From positions 3,472,001 to 3,536,000 of the forward strand of contig NZ_CP102253.1 in the NCBI RefSeq assembly GCF_025145845.1: DNA of 64,000 nucleotides. The letters run 5' to 3'. The stretch's first letter is position 1, and each line of letters begins with the position of its first letter. The position numbers and the translations under genes were made by a program. This DNA comes from Alistipes shahii WAL 8301. Lineage in GTDB: Bacteria > Bacteroidota > Bacteroidia > Bacteroidales > Rikenellaceae. Below, piece by piece: positions 8,212-17,264 of the stretch. The notes under the pieces are model-generated. The model did not search any database. It had not been told where the DNA came from and saw only the letters and a list, made by a program, of their open reading frames with translations.

Positions 8212-10251
8212 ATGACACGCGAAGAGTTTCAGAACGACATTCGCGCGGGCATTCCCGACCGGCTGCCCGCCGCGAAACCCTATGACAAACAGATCAACCA
8301 TGCGCCCAAACGCAAGGACATCCTTTCGGACGAGGAGAAGACGCTGGCTCTGAAAAACGCCCTGCGCTATTTTCCGGTCAGGCACCACGCCGTGCTGGCG
8401 AAGGAGTTCGCCGAGGAGCTGCGCCGCTACGGCCGTATCTATATGTACCGCCTGCGTCCCGACTACGAGATGCATGCGCGTCCGATCGGCGAATATCCCG
8501 CCCGCTGCCGGCAGGCGGCGGCCGTCATGCTGATGATTCAGAACAACCTCGACCCGCGGGTCGCCCAGCATCCCCACGAGCTGATCACCTACGGCGGCAA
8601 CGGCGCCGTGTTCCAGAACTGGGCGCAGTACCGCCTTGCGATGCAGTATCTTTCGGAAATGACTGAAAATCAAACCTTGGTCATGTATTCCGGGCATCCG
8701 CTGGGGCTGTTCCCGTCGCATCCCGACGCCCCGCGCGTGGTGGTTACGAACGGCATGGTGATTCCCAACTACTCGAAGCCCGACGACTGGGAGCGGCTCA
8801 ACGCCCTCGGGGTGTCGCAGTACGGGCAGATGACCGCCGGGTCGTACATGTATATCGGGCCGCAGGGCATCGTCCACGGCACGACGATCACGGTGATGAA
8901 CGCCGCGCGCAAACGCTTTACGGCCGGCCGCACCGATACGCGCGGGATGCTGTTCGTCTCGTCGGGTCTCGGCGGCATGTCGGGAGCGCAGCCCAAGGCG
9001 GGCAATATTTCGGGCGTGGTGTCGGTCGTCGCCGAGATCAACCCCAAGGCGGCGCAGAAACGCCACGAGCAGGGATGGGTCGACGAGCTGCATGAAGCGC
9101 TGGATGAGCTGATCCCGCGTATCCGCCAGGCTGTCAAGGCGAAAGAGGTCGTGTCGATGGCCTATGTGGGCAACGTCGTGGACCTCTGGGAGCGGCTGGC
9201 CGCGGAGGAGATTCCGGTAGACCTGGGTTCGGACCAGACCTCGCTGCACAACCCCTGGGCGGGCGGTTACTATCCCGTGGGGTTGAGCTACGAGGCGTCG
9301 AACAAGATGATGGCCGAGGAGCCGGGCCGCTTTAGAGAGTGTGTGCAGGAGTCGCTGCGGCGGCAGGTCGATGCCATCAACAAATTGACCGACAGGGGAA
9401 TGTATTTCTTCGACTACGGCAATGCCTTCCTGCTGGAAGCCTCGCGCGCCGGGGCCGCGGTGACGGGCGAGGGCGGACGCTTCCGCTATCCCTCCTACGT
9501 GCAGGACATCATGGGACCCATGTTCTTCGACTACGGCTTCGGGCCGTTCCGCTGGGTCTGCACCTCGGGGAAGCCCGAAGACCTCGAAACGACCGACTCT
9601 CTGGCCGCCGAAGTGCTGGATGAGATCCGGAAGACGGCTCCCGACGACATCCGGGGGCAGCTGGACGACAATATTCACTGGATTCGCGAGGCCGGGCGCA
9701 ACCGGCTGGTCGTCGGGTCGCAGGCGCGCATTCTCTATGCCGACTGCGAAGGGCGCGTGAAGATCGCCGAGGCGTTCAACCGGGCCATCGCCGAGGGCCG
9801 CATCACGGCCCCCGTGGTGCTGGGGCGCGACCATCACGATGTTTCGGGAACCGATTCGCCCTACCGCGAGACCTCGAACATCTACGACGGTTCGTGCCTG
9901 ACGGCCGACATGGCCGTGCAGAACGTCATCGGCGATGCGTTCCGCGGCGCGACGTGGGTTTCGATCCACAACGGCGGCGGCGTGGGCTGGGGCGAGGTGA
10001 TCAACGGCGGCTTCGGCATGGTGATCGACGGTTCGGAGGATGCCGGCCGCCGCATCCGCGAAATGCTGCTGTGGGACGTCAACAACGGCATCGCGCGCCG
10101 CAGCTGGGCGCGTAACGAAGGGGCCGTCGAGGCCATCCGCCGCGAAATGGACCGCACGCCCGGACTGCGTGTGACCCTGCCTGTTTTTGCCGACGAGAAA
10201 CTTGTCCGCGAGGCGCTGAACGAACAGGGCGGCGCTTCGGATAAATTATGA
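8212..10251 (+). CDS. hutU: Urocanate hydratase
   Basis: Urocanase adds water to urocanate to give imidazolonepropionate, using tightly bound NAD+ as an electrophile. The protein is 679 residues, longer than the roughly 555 of proteobacterial HutU but in line with the long urocanase form of Bacteroidetes and eukaryotes. Conserved segments include YGGNGAVFQNWAQY, SGLGGMSGAQPKA and DLGSDQTSLHNPWAGGYYP. I chose the ATG at 8212, one base after the ftcD stop. The upstream in-frame extension only overlaps ftcD. It is cytoplasmic and the second gene of the hut operon. Confidence 0.96.
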   Translation: MTREEFQNDIRAGIPDRLPAAKPYDKQINHAPKRKDILSDEEKTLALKNALRYFPVRHHAVLAKEFAEELRRYGRIYMYRLRPDYEMHARPIGEYPARCRQAAAVMLMIQNNLDPRVAQHPHELITYGGNGAVFQNWAQYRLAMQYLSEMTENQTLVMYSGHPLGLFPSHPDAPRVVVTNGMVIPNYSKPDDWERLNALGVSQYGQMTAGSYMYIGPQGIVHGTTITVMNAARKRFTAGRTDTRGMLFVSSGLGGMSGAQPKAGNISGVVSVVAEINPKAAQKRHEQGWVDELHEALDELIPRIRQAVKAKEVVSMAYVGNVVDLWERLAAEEIPVDLGSDQTSLHNPWAGGYYPVGLSYEASNKMMAEEPGRFRECVQESLRRQVDAINKLTDRGMYFFDYGNAFLLEASRAGAAVTGEGGRFRYPSYVQDIMGPMFFDYGFGPFRWVCTSGKPEDLETTDSLAAEVLDEIRKTAPDDIRGQLDDNIHWIREAGRNRLVVGSQARILYADCEGRVKIAEAFNRAIAEGRITAPVVLGRDHHDVSGTDSPYRETSNIYDGSCLTADMAVQNVIGDAFRGATWVSIHNGGGVGWGEVINGGFGMVIDGSEDAGRRIREMLLWDVNNGIARRSWARNEGAVEAIRREMDRTPGLRVTLPVFADEKLVREALNEQGGASDKL

Positions 10252-10261
10252 ATTTCGAATT

Positions 10262-11764
10262 ATGAATTTTGAATTGTCATCCATGGAACATCACCATATC
10301 ACCGCGGAGCACCTTTCGGTCGGGCGCGTCCGCGAAATCCTCGAACGGCGGCTGCTGCTCGCGTTGAGCGACGACGCCCGGGCGCGCATCGTCCGCTGCC
10401 GCGAGTACCTCGACCGCAAGATGGAGAACCCCGAGCGGCCGATCTACGGCATCACGACCGGTTTCGGGTCGCTGTGCGACATTTCGGTGGGCCGCGACGA
10501 GCTGTCGCGCCTGCAACAGAACCTCGTGATGTCGCACGCCTGCGGAACCGGGGAGCGCGTGCCCTCGGAGATCGTGCGGCTGATTCTGCTGCTCAAGATA
10601 CAGTCGCTCGCCTACGGCCATTCGGGCGTGCAGCTGGCGACGGTGGAGCGTCTCGTGGAGTTTTTCAACCGCGGCATCCTGCCCGTCGTCTATCAGCAGG
10701 GTTCGCTGGGTGCTTCGGGCGACCTCGCGCCGCTGGCACATATGAGCCTGCCGCTGCTGGGGCTGGGCGAGGTGGAGTATAAGGGCGAGGTGCGTCCCTC
10801 GGCCGAAGTGCTTGCCGAACTGGGGCTGGAGCCGATCCGGTTGCAGTCGAAAGAGGGCCTTGCGCTGCTGAACGGCACGCAGTTTATGAGCGCCTACGGC
10901 GTCTGGTCGCTGATCCACGCCCGGCGGCTGAGCGAGTGGGCCGACCGCATCGGGGCGTTGTCGTTAGACGCCTTCGACGGTCGTATCGAGCCTTTCTGCG
11001 ACGAGGTGCACCTGATCCGCGCCCACCGGGGGCAGCTCGCCACGGCCCGGAATGTCCGCGGGCTGCTCGAAGGCAGCGAACTGATCGCCCGCCCCAAGCA
11101 CCACGTGCAGGACCCCTATTCGTTCCGCTGCATGCCGCAGGTTCACGGAGCCTCGAAGGACACGATCGACTATGTGGAGAGCGTGCTGACCACGGAAATC
11201 AACTCCACGACGGACAATCCGACGGTCTTCCCCGAGGGAGACATGGTCGTCTCGGCGGGCAATTTCCACGGACAGCCGATCGCTCTGGCGATGGATTTCC
11301 TGGCGATCGCCCTGGCCGAGCTGGGCAACATCTCCGAGCGTCGCACCTACAAACTGATCTCCGGGGCGCGCGAACTGCCCAAATTCCTCGTGGCGAACCC
11401 CGGGCTGAACAGCGGCTTTATGATTCCGCAGTATACCGCGGCGTCGATCGTGAGCCAGTCCAAGGGGCTGTGCATGCCCGCGTCGGTCGATTCGATCCCC
11501 TCGTCGCAGGGGCAGGAGGACCATGTGAGCATGGGTTCCAACGCTGCCACGAAGCTCTGGCGCGTGGTCTGCAACACCGAACGGGTGCTGGCCATCGAGC
11601 TGTTCAACGCCGCGCAGGCCATCGAGTTCCGCCGTCCGGCGCACACGTCGCCCGAGTTGGAGCGAATGCTGGCCGACTATCGCAAAGAGGTTCCCTTCAT
11701 CGACAACGACGAGGTGATGTATCCCCATATCGAAGCCTCCGTCCGATTCCTCCGCGGCCTATGA
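10262..11764 (+). CDS. hutH: Histidine ammonia-lyase
   Basis: Histidase removes ammonia from histidine to give urocanate, the committed step of the pathway. The product is 500 residues, as usual. The Ala-Ser-Gly triad that cyclises to the MIO electrophile is at residues 151-153 in GSLGASGDLAPLAHM. The N-terminal YGITTGFGSL and the segment TDNPTVF are family signatures. A second ATG at 10283, just before an EHHHIT segment, is an equally good start. Between hutU and hutH the motif TTATGAATTnnGAA is repeated in tandem, so two near-identical ATG contexts exist. The last four bases overlap the hutI start (ATGA), which suggests translational coupling. Confidence 0.96.
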   Translation: MNFELSSMEHHHITAEHLSVGRVREILERRLLLALSDDARARIVRCREYLDRKMENPERPIYGITTGFGSLCDISVGRDELSRLQQNLVMSHACGTGERVPSEIVRLILLLKIQSLAYGHSGVQLATVERLVEFFNRGILPVVYQQGSLGASGDLAPLAHMSLPLLGLGEVEYKGEVRPSAEVLAELGLEPIRLQSKEGLALLNGTQFMSAYGVWSLIHARRLSEWADRIGALSLDAFDGRIEPFCDEVHLIRAHRGQLATARNVRGLLEGSELIARPKHHVQDPYSFRCMPQVHGASKDTIDYVESVLTTEINSTTDNPTVFPEGDMVVSAGNFHGQPIALAMDFLAIALAELGNISERRTYKLISGARELPKFLVANPGLNSGFMIPQYTAASIVSQSKGLCMPASVDSIPSSQGQEDHVSMGSNAATKLWRVVCNTERVLAIELFNAAQAIEFRRPAHTSPELERMLADYRKEVPFIDNDEVMYPHIEASVRFLRGL

Positions 11765-13005
11765 GACTGCTGGTGAAGAACATCGCCCGCATCGTCGGCA
11801 TCGAATCGACGGGCCGTCTGCGCTGCTGCGGCGCCGACATGAACAAGCTGGGCATGCTCGACGACGCGTGGCTGCTGGCCGAAGACGGCCGTTTCGCGGC
11901 GTTCGGACGCATGGACTCTCTGGGCGACATCGCCGCCGACGAGGTCGTCGACGCGGCAGGGGGCATGCTCTTTCCGTCGTTCTGCGACTCGCACACCCAC
12001 CTGGTCTACGCCGGGAGCCGCGAGCGGGAGTTTCTGGACAAGATCAACGGTTTGTCGTACGAGGAGATCGCCCGGCGGGGCGGGGGCATTCTCAACTCTG
12101 CCGACCGGCTGCACGAGACTTCGGAGGACGAACTCTATGCGCAGGCGATGGAGCGCGTGCGCGAGATCGCGGCGATGGGTACGGGGTGCGTGGAGATCAA
12201 GAGCGGCTACGGCCTTTCGACCGGGGACGAGCTGAAGATGCTGCGCGTCATCCGCCGCATCCGCGAAAGCGTGCCGCTGGAGGTGCGGGCCACGTTCCTC
12301 GGGGCGCATGCCGTGGCGCGTGCCTACCGGGGACGGCAGGGGGAGTATGTCGATCTGGTGTGCAACGAAATGCTGCCCGCCGTGGCGGCCGAAGGGCTGG
12401 CCGATTTCGTCGACGTCTTCTGCGACGAAGGTTTTTTCACGGTCGAAGAGACGGCCCGTATTCTCAAGGCCGCGCGCAAACTGGGGCTGCGGGCGAAAAT
12501 CCATGCCAACGAACTGGCCGTCTCGGGCGGCGTGCAGGTGGGCGTGGCCTGCGACGCCCTGTCGGTGGACCACCTCGAACGCATGGGACGGGAGGAGATC
12601 GAAGCGTTGCGCGGCGCGGCGACCATGCCGACGCTGCTGCCGGGCGCGGCGTTCTTCCTCGGGATGAGCTATCCTCCGGCGCGCGCGATGATCGACGCCG
12701 GGCTGGGCGTGGCGCTGGCTTCGGACTACAACCCCGGGTCGTCGCCCTCGGGCAACATGCGCATGGTCTGTTCGCTGGCCTCGATCCGCATGAAGATGAC
12801 CCCCGCCGAGGCGATCAACGCCGCGACGCTCAACGGCGCCTATGCCATGGGGTTGAGCCGCGACTACGGAAGCGTCACTTTAGGTAAGGTTGCCAACTTT
12901 TTCATAACCAAACCGATGCCGTCGATCGAATTTTTCTCCTATGCCTACCAGACGCCGCTGATCCGGCAGGTGTTCCTGCGCGGGCGCAAGATGTGCGGTT
13001 TATAG
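11761..13005 (+). CDS. hutI: Imidazolonepropionase
   Basis: HutI hydrolyses 4-imidazolone-5-propionate to formimidoylglutamate, the substrate of FtcD encoded at the head of the operon. The 414-residue protein belongs to the amidohydrolase superfamily. The metal ligands HxH are in DSHTHLVYAG, further ligands lie in KIHANEL and near SVDHLE, and the conserved aspartate is in LASDYNPGS. The start is the ATG overlapping the hutH stop codon. It is the last hut gene. The 166-base gap that follows holds no clear terminator. Confidence 0.96.
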   Translation: MRLLVKNIARIVGIESTGRLRCCGADMNKLGMLDDAWLLAEDGRFAAFGRMDSLGDIAADEVVDAAGGMLFPSFCDSHTHLVYAGSREREFLDKINGLSYEEIARRGGGILNSADRLHETSEDELYAQAMERVREIAAMGTGCVEIKSGYGLSTGDELKMLRVIRRIRESVPLEVRATFLGAHAVARAYRGRQGEYVDLVCNEMLPAVAAEGLADFVDVFCDEGFFTVEETARILKAARKLGLRAKIHANELAVSGGVQVGVACDALSVDHLERMGREEIEALRGAATMPTLLPGAAFFLGMSYPPARAMIDAGLGVALASDYNPGSSPSGNMRMVCSLASIRMKMTPAEAINAATLNGAYAMGLSRDYGSVTLGKVANFFITKPMPSIEFFSYAYQTPLIRQVFLRGRKMCGL

Positions 13006-13171
13006 GCAGGGACTGGCCGATACGCTTCGGAACGGGGCGTCCGCCCTTGTCATAACCCGGCTTTCAGGGGTGCGGGCGAGGCGAAACGGTCCGGACCCGA
13101 ATCGGCGTTTGGAATCTTTTCCGGAATCCTGCTTTTTGCCCGGGCGGCGCAGTTTTTGATTGGAGATATTT

Positions 13172-14077
13172 ATGAAAACCGTTATTCTGATAATTTGCCT
13201 CGCCCTGTGCGGGACCGTAAATGGACAAAATATGAAACCGTTGACACCGGAGGAGAAGCGGGTGATCGTGGACAAGGGGACCGAGGCCCCCTTCACGGGC
13301 CGCTACTACAAACACAAGGAGGACGGAACCTACGTCTGCCGGCAGTGCGGCGCGCCGTTGTACCGTTCGTCGGACAAGTTCGACGTGGGGTGCGGCTGGC
13401 CGAGTTTCGACGACGAGATTCCCGGAGCCGTGAAACGGACCGTCGATGCCGACGGGCGGCGCACGGAGATCACCTGCGCCCGGTGCGGCGGTCATCTGGG
13501 CCATGTTTTCACGGGCGAGGGTTTTACGCCCCGGAACACGCGCCACTGTGTCAACTCCGTGTCGCTGGAGTTCGTGCCCGCGGCGAAAAAGGAGCGGACC
13601 GAGACGGCGATCTTCGCCGGAGGCTGTTTCTGGGGCGTGGAGCATCTGCTTTCGAAGGAGCCGGGGGTGCTCGATGTCGTGTCGGGCTACATCGGCGGAC
13701 ATACGGAGAATCCCACTTACGAGGAGGTGTGCAGCCACCGCACGGGACATGCCGAGGCGGTGCGGGTGACGTTCGATCCGGCGAAAGTCTCCTACGAAAA
13801 GCTGGCGCGGCTCTTTTTCGAGATTCACGACCCCACGCAGGTCGGGCGGCAGGGACCCGACATCGGCGACCAGTACCGTTCGGAGGTCTTCTATACGACA
13901 CCGGCCCAGCGCGCGACGGCTGAAAAACTGATCGCCGAGCTGCGTGCGAAAGGGTACGACGTCGCCACGCGCGTCACGGCGGCCACGACCTTCTGGCCGG
14001 CGGAAGAGTATCACCAGGACTATTACGACCGCAAAGGCGCGCAGCCCTATTGCCACGCCTACACCAAGCGGTTCTGA
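13172..14077 (+). CDS. msrBA: Exported MsrB-MsrA methionine sulfoxide reductase fusion
   Basis: The fused enzyme reduces both epimers of oxidised methionine in proteins. Residues 1-19 form a signal peptide (hydrophobic ILIICLALCG, cleavage near VNGQ), so it acts in the periplasm and needs an envelope thiol donor. The MsrB domain (about 25-145) has two CxxC zinc pairs, in VCRQCG and TCARCGG, and the catalytic cysteine in RHCVNSVSLEF. The MsrA domain (about 155-300) has the catalytic GGCFWGVE. The domain order B-A is the reverse of the A-B fusions of many pathogens. I chose the ATG at 13172; a TTG at 13160 is also in frame. Length is 301 residues. Confidence 0.93.
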   Translation: MKTVILIICLALCGTVNGQNMKPLTPEEKRVIVDKGTEAPFTGRYYKHKEDGTYVCRQCGAPLYRSSDKFDVGCGWPSFDDEIPGAVKRTVDADGRRTEITCARCGGHLGHVFTGEGFTPRNTRHCVNSVSLEFVPAAKKERTETAIFAGGCFWGVEHLLSKEPGVLDVVSGYIGGHTENPTYEEVCSHRTGHAEAVRVTFDPAKVSYEKLARLFFEIHDPTQVGRQGPDIGDQYRSEVFYTTPAQRATAEKLIAELRAKGYDVATRVTAATTFWPAEEYHQDYYDRKGAQPYCHAYTKRF

Positions 14078-14123
14078 TCGCTGTAAGGGGCCGGGTAGAG
14101 GGGCGGGGTCCGCCGTTTCAGTC

Positions 14124-14239
14124 CCGATGCTTTTCTGTCCGGCCCGGTGCTTTCTGTCCGGTCCGATGCTTTTCTGTCCGGACCGGTGCTCTCTGTCCGG
14201 CCCGGTGCTTTCTGTTCGGCCCGGTGCTTTCTGCCCGGT
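14124..14239. repeat. Six-copy 19-20 bp tandem repeat (minisatellite)
   Basis: Six head-to-tail units of the form CCGRTGCTTTYTGTCCGGN lie between msrBA and a converging glycosyltransferase gene. Units 1 and 3 are 20 bases with GATGCTTTT; the others are 19 bases with GGTGCT. They differ at a few positions, so the array is partly decayed. No ORF across it looks real. Confidence 0.85.
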
Positions 14240-14283
14240 TCCGCACTTCGGCCCGGGCCTTTGGTTGGGGCCGGGCCAAAGCG

Positions 14284-15132
14284 CTATTTCAACAGATTGT
14301 CCTCCTCGTCCTTGTATTCCGATTTTTTGAAAAACATTCCGCCGAGGCCTTTCAGCGCCTTGACGGCCCGCACGCGGAAACTGTCCAGCAGCGTGCCGTC
14401 CTTCGAGACGGTGCCGTAGCCCGTCACGGCGCGCGCCCGGCGGCTGCGGACGAAGGCGATGCGGCCGTACGGCTTGAGTCCGAGGGCCAGCGATCCGTCC
14501 TCGCCGCGGATGATGTCGGTGCGGATGCCCACCTTGCGGGCCAGCTCGGTGTCGTAGGCGAAAACCAGTCCGCGGACGCTCAATTCGGGGCGTTGGAACG
14601 ACTGGAGCCACAGGTGCGTGTCGCGGGCCAGTTCGTAGAACCAAAGTCCGGCGGCGGAGTGGGCTGCGTCGGGAATGTAGCTCCACAGCGAACTGGCCGC
14701 CACGACGCCCCGGCGTTCCAGCGCGTCGACCATCGTTTCGACGTAGCGCGGCGGGTATATGGTGTCGGCGTCGATGTTGATGTGGTATTTTCCCCGGGCG
14801 CGGTTCAGTCCGCAGAGGCGTGCATGGCCGCATCCGGGCGTCGTTTCGCGCTGCCACGGCAGACCGAGGGTTTCGAAAATCTCCGCCGTGCGGTCCTTCG
14901 ACAGGTTGTCCGTGGCGATGATCTCCATCGGGTAGCGGCATCGCTGTTCGGCGAGCGACCAGAGACAGGCCGTCAGCCGTTTTTCCTCGTTGCAGGCGAT
15001 GACCGACACGGTCGCCAGCGGCCGGTCCGACTGTCGTTCGGCGAGTTTCGCGCGCACTTCGGCGACGGTCTCCGCGGGGACTTCGGCGAAGGGCTTTTCA
15101 TAGACGGGGAGGTATTTCGAGTACCATTTCAT
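14284..15132 (-). CDS. Family 2 glycosyltransferase
   Basis: The 282-residue protein has a GT-A fold. VSVIACNEEKRL opens the nucleotide-sugar domain near residue 42, DNLSKDRT is the sugar-nucleotide loop, and the metal-binding DxD appears as NIDADTIYPP near residue 117. Family members move a sugar from a nucleotide donor to a lipid or polysaccharide acceptor at the cytoplasmic face of the membrane. No membrane segment is evident. It stands alone, convergent with msrBA, with no other sugar genes nearby, so donor and acceptor are unknown. A TACCTTTG box on the minus strand (15152-15159) lies 20 bases upstream of the ATG. Confidence 0.85.
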   Translation of the reverse strand: MKWYSKYLPVYEKPFAEVPAETVAEVRAKLAERQSDRPLATVSVIACNEEKRLTACLWSLAEQRCRYPMEIIATDNLSKDRTAEIFETLGLPWQRETTPGCGHARLCGLNRARGKYHINIDADTIYPPRYVETMVDALERRGVVAASSLWSYIPDAAHSAAGLWFYELARDTHLWLQSFQRPELSVRGLVFAYDTELARKVGIRTDIIRGEDGSLALGLKPYGRIAFVRSRRARAVTGYGTVSKDGTLLDSFRVRAVKALKGLGGMFFKKSEYKDEEDNLLK

Positions 15133-15151
15133 GCGATCGGGGTTTATACGG

Positions 15152-15159
15152 CAAAGGTA
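15152..15159 (-). promoter_or_regulatory. -7 promoter box of the glycosyltransferase gene
   Basis: TACCTTTG reads on the minus strand, 19 bases before the start codon. The rest of the gap to the divergent transporter gene is GC-rich with no other recognisable signal. Confidence 0.55.
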
Positions 15160-15390
15160 GCATTAAATTCCGCACGGGCAAGCGATTCGGCGCTGATTGC
15201 CGGGCCTGCGGCGGGAAAGCGGCTGTCGTCGATTGCGGGGCGGAGGTAGGCCCGGCGGCAGTCGGCCGGGCGGCAGGGAGTTCGGGACGGTCCCGGCGGC
15301 GGATTCCGGAACCCCGGCCGGGAAACGGGGAAAACCGCTTTGCGGCGGCGCTTTTCACTCCGGGGCTGTGCGGAATGGCGATATATTTCT

Positions 15391-15398
15391 TATTTTTG
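15391..15398 (+). promoter_or_regulatory. -7 promoter box of the EamA transporter gene
   Basis: TATTTTTG lies 20 bases before the ATG at 15419 and matches TAnnTTTG. Confidence 0.55.
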
Positions 15399-15418
15399 CG
15401 GCTCCAAACGAGTTTTTT

Positions 15419-16297
15419 ATGTTGCGTGTCAAAGGCATTCTCTGGGCGGCTCTCTCCTCGTCGACATTCGGACTGGCCCCGCTGTTCACCCTGCTGTTGC
15501 TGGGCGTGGGTTATTCGTCGTTCGAGGTCCTGACCTACCGCTGGGGTGTGGCGTCGTTGTGTCTGGGAGCCTACGGCCTGCTGGCGGGGTGCGATTTCCG
15601 CCTCGGGAGGCGCGAACTGGGCACGGTGTTCCTGCTGAGCCTGTTCCGCGCTGCGACGTCGCTGAGCCTGGTGATCGCCTATCAGAACATCGCCAGCGGG
15701 GTGGCCTCGACGATTCACTTCATGTATCCGCTGGTCGTGGCCGTCGTGATGATGTGTTTCTTCCGCGAACGCGGTTCGGTGTGGACCTTCGCGGCGATCG
15801 GCATGTCGATCGTCGGCGCGGTGCTGCTGTCGCTGGGCAACGTCGATTTCTCGCACGGCGACACGACGCTGGGGATCGTTTCGGCGACCGTCTCGGTCGT
15901 CGCCTACGGCGGTTACATCGTGGGCGTGCGCCGGAGCCGCGCGGTGGAGATCGACTCCACGGTGCTGACCTGCTGCGTGATGGCCTTCGGCGCGCTGTTC
16001 TTCATCGCCGGGGGCCTGCTGACGGGCGGCGTGCGTCTTGAGGCCGACCCGCATACGTGGCTCTATATCCTCGGTGTGGCCATTCCGGCGACGGCCGTCT
16101 CGAACATGGCGCTGGTGCAGGCCATCAAGAGCATCGGGCCGACGCTGACCTCGATTTTCGGGGCCATGGAGCCGCTGACCGCCGTGGTGATCGGCGTCTG
16201 GGTTTTTGCCGAGCTTTTCACGGCGAAGGGCGCCGCGGGCATCCTGCTGATCGTGGCGGCGGTGTCGGTCGTGGTCCTGCGCAGCCGGAAAGGGTAG
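15419..16297 (+). CDS. EamA/DMT-family inner-membrane transporter
   Basis: This 292-residue protein has ten predicted transmembrane helices in two EamA repeats (about 5-135 and 145-285). It belongs to the drug/metabolite transporter superfamily, whose members export or import amino acids, nucleotide precursors or other small molecules. The substrate cannot be inferred. I chose the ATG at 15419 because the first helix follows it directly and a promoter box sits just upstream. The longer in-frame reading is GC-rich non-coding sequence. It converges on the next gene across a shared terminator. Confidence 0.85.
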   Translation: MLRVKGILWAALSSSTFGLAPLFTLLLLGVGYSSFEVLTYRWGVASLCLGAYGLLAGCDFRLGRRELGTVFLLSLFRAATSLSLVIAYQNIASGVASTIHFMYPLVVAVVMMCFFRERGSVWTFAAIGMSIVGAVLLSLGNVDFSHGDTTLGIVSATVSVVAYGGYIVGVRRSRAVEIDSTVLTCCVMAFGALFFIAGGLLTGGVRLEADPHTWLYILGVAIPATAVSNMALVQAIKSIGPTLTSIFGAMEPLTAVVIGVWVFAELFTAKGAAGILLIVAAVSVVVLRSRKG

Positions 16298-16324
16298 CCG
16301 GGGCGGCCGGCGTGCGGCGATACG

Positions 16325-16356
16325 AAAAATCCCGGAGTTTGCGCTCCGGGATTTTT
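16325..16356. terminator. Bidirectional terminator between eamA and the endonuclease-like gene
   Basis: AAAAATCCCGGAG and CTCCGGGATTTTT pair around a short loop, with A and T runs on the two sides. It can therefore serve both convergent genes. Confidence 0.85.
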
Positions 16357-16363
16357 CGTGTTC

Positions 16364-17200
16364 TTAAAGTGTGAAGACCATCGCGATGGGGTAGTGGTCC
16401 GAAATGTAGGGCGCTCCGTAGTTGCCGTCGAGCGTGGCGAATAGCTGGCATTTGAGCTTGCCGCGGTAGTAGAGGTGGTCGATGACGATGGTGTCGGGAG
16501 CCGAGCCGAACCCGTTGAAAGTCCCCTTGTGGTCGGTCGTCGCGGCCTTGGCGCGGGCCGAGACCATATATTTGGTCAGGGGTTTGAAGATCGGGCTGTC
16601 GACCGGGGTGTTGAAGTCGCCGCCGACGATGGCCGGGGCTTTCTTGCCGGCGATCTCGTGGATCTTTTCGATGAGCAGCTTCACGCCCTCTTCGCGCGCC
16701 GCCTTGCCCTTGTGGTCGAGGTGGGTGTTGAAATAGAAGAACTCCTTGCCCGACTTCCGGTCCTTGAGTTCGACCCACGTCACCGTGCGGTTGCAGGCCC
16801 CGTCCCAGCCGCGCGACACCTTGTCGGGTGTTTCGCTGAGCCAGAACGTGCCGCTGTCGAGCAGCTCGAAACGATCGCGCAGGTAGTAGACGGCCATGAA
16901 CTCGCCCTTCTCGGCGCCGTCGTCGCGGCCCACGCCCACGCGGGCGTACTGCGGGCACTCGGTGTCGATGTAGTGCAGCTGGTCGATAAGTCCTTCCTGC
17001 ACGCCGAACACGTCGGGAGCCTCCCGGCGGATCATCTCCGGAGTGGCGTGACGACGTTTCATCCAGACGTTGTCGCCGTCCTTGCCGTGGCTGGTGCGCA
17101 GGTTGTAGGAGATCAGTTTGATCGGTTCGGCGCCGTCGGCGGCGAATGCCGGCATTGAAAAAGAGGCTGCTAACAGCAGCAGAAGTGCTATTTTCTTCAT
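16364..17200 (-). CDS. Secreted endonuclease/exonuclease/phosphatase-family protein
   Basis: The product is 278 residues with a clear signal peptide (cleavage after PAFA, near residue 20). It carries the EEP-fold motifs LISYNLRT, DVFGVQEG, GGDFNTP and ISDHYPIAM, which supply the metal and catalytic His/Asp residues. Family members cleave phosphodiesters in nucleic acids, inositol phosphates or sphingomyelin. Export points to an extracytoplasmic substrate, and Bacteroidetes sphingolipids or host lipids and DNA are all possible. I chose the ATG at 17200 because the longer ORF would place 19 residues before the signal sequence. A TATCTTTG box (17228-17235, minus) drives it alone. Confidence 0.85.
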   Translation of the reverse strand: MKKIALLLLLAASFSMPAFAADGAEPIKLISYNLRTSHGKDGDNVWMKRRHATPEMIRREAPDVFGVQEGLIDQLHYIDTECPQYARVGVGRDDGAEKGEFMAVYYLRDRFELLDSGTFWLSETPDKVSRGWDGACNRTVTWVELKDRKSGKEFFYFNTHLDHKGKAAREEGVKLLIEKIHEIAGKKAPAIVGGDFNTPVDSPIFKPLTKYMVSARAKAATTDHKGTFNGFGSAPDTIVIDHLYYRGKLKCQLFATLDGNYGAPYISDHYPIAMVFTL

Positions 17201-17227
17201 TTGGGTTACAGGTGTGATTAACTTATG

Positions 17228-17235
17228 CAAAGATA
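17228..17235 (-). promoter_or_regulatory. -7 promoter box of the EEP-family gene
   Basis: TATCTTTG on the minus strand lies within the 64-base gap after patB, 27 bases before the start codon. Confidence 0.6.
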
Positions 17236-17264
17236 GCAATATTTTTCGGAAAGCCAACCGTTTT

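Noticed and set aside
14124..14239. Tandem array considered as a CRISPR
   Set aside because: The units abut directly with no spacers, and there are no cas genes nearby.
14050..15249. Long plus-strand frame across the minisatellite and glycosyltransferase gene
   Set aside because: It is opposite a clear GT2 gene and reads through a tandem repeat.
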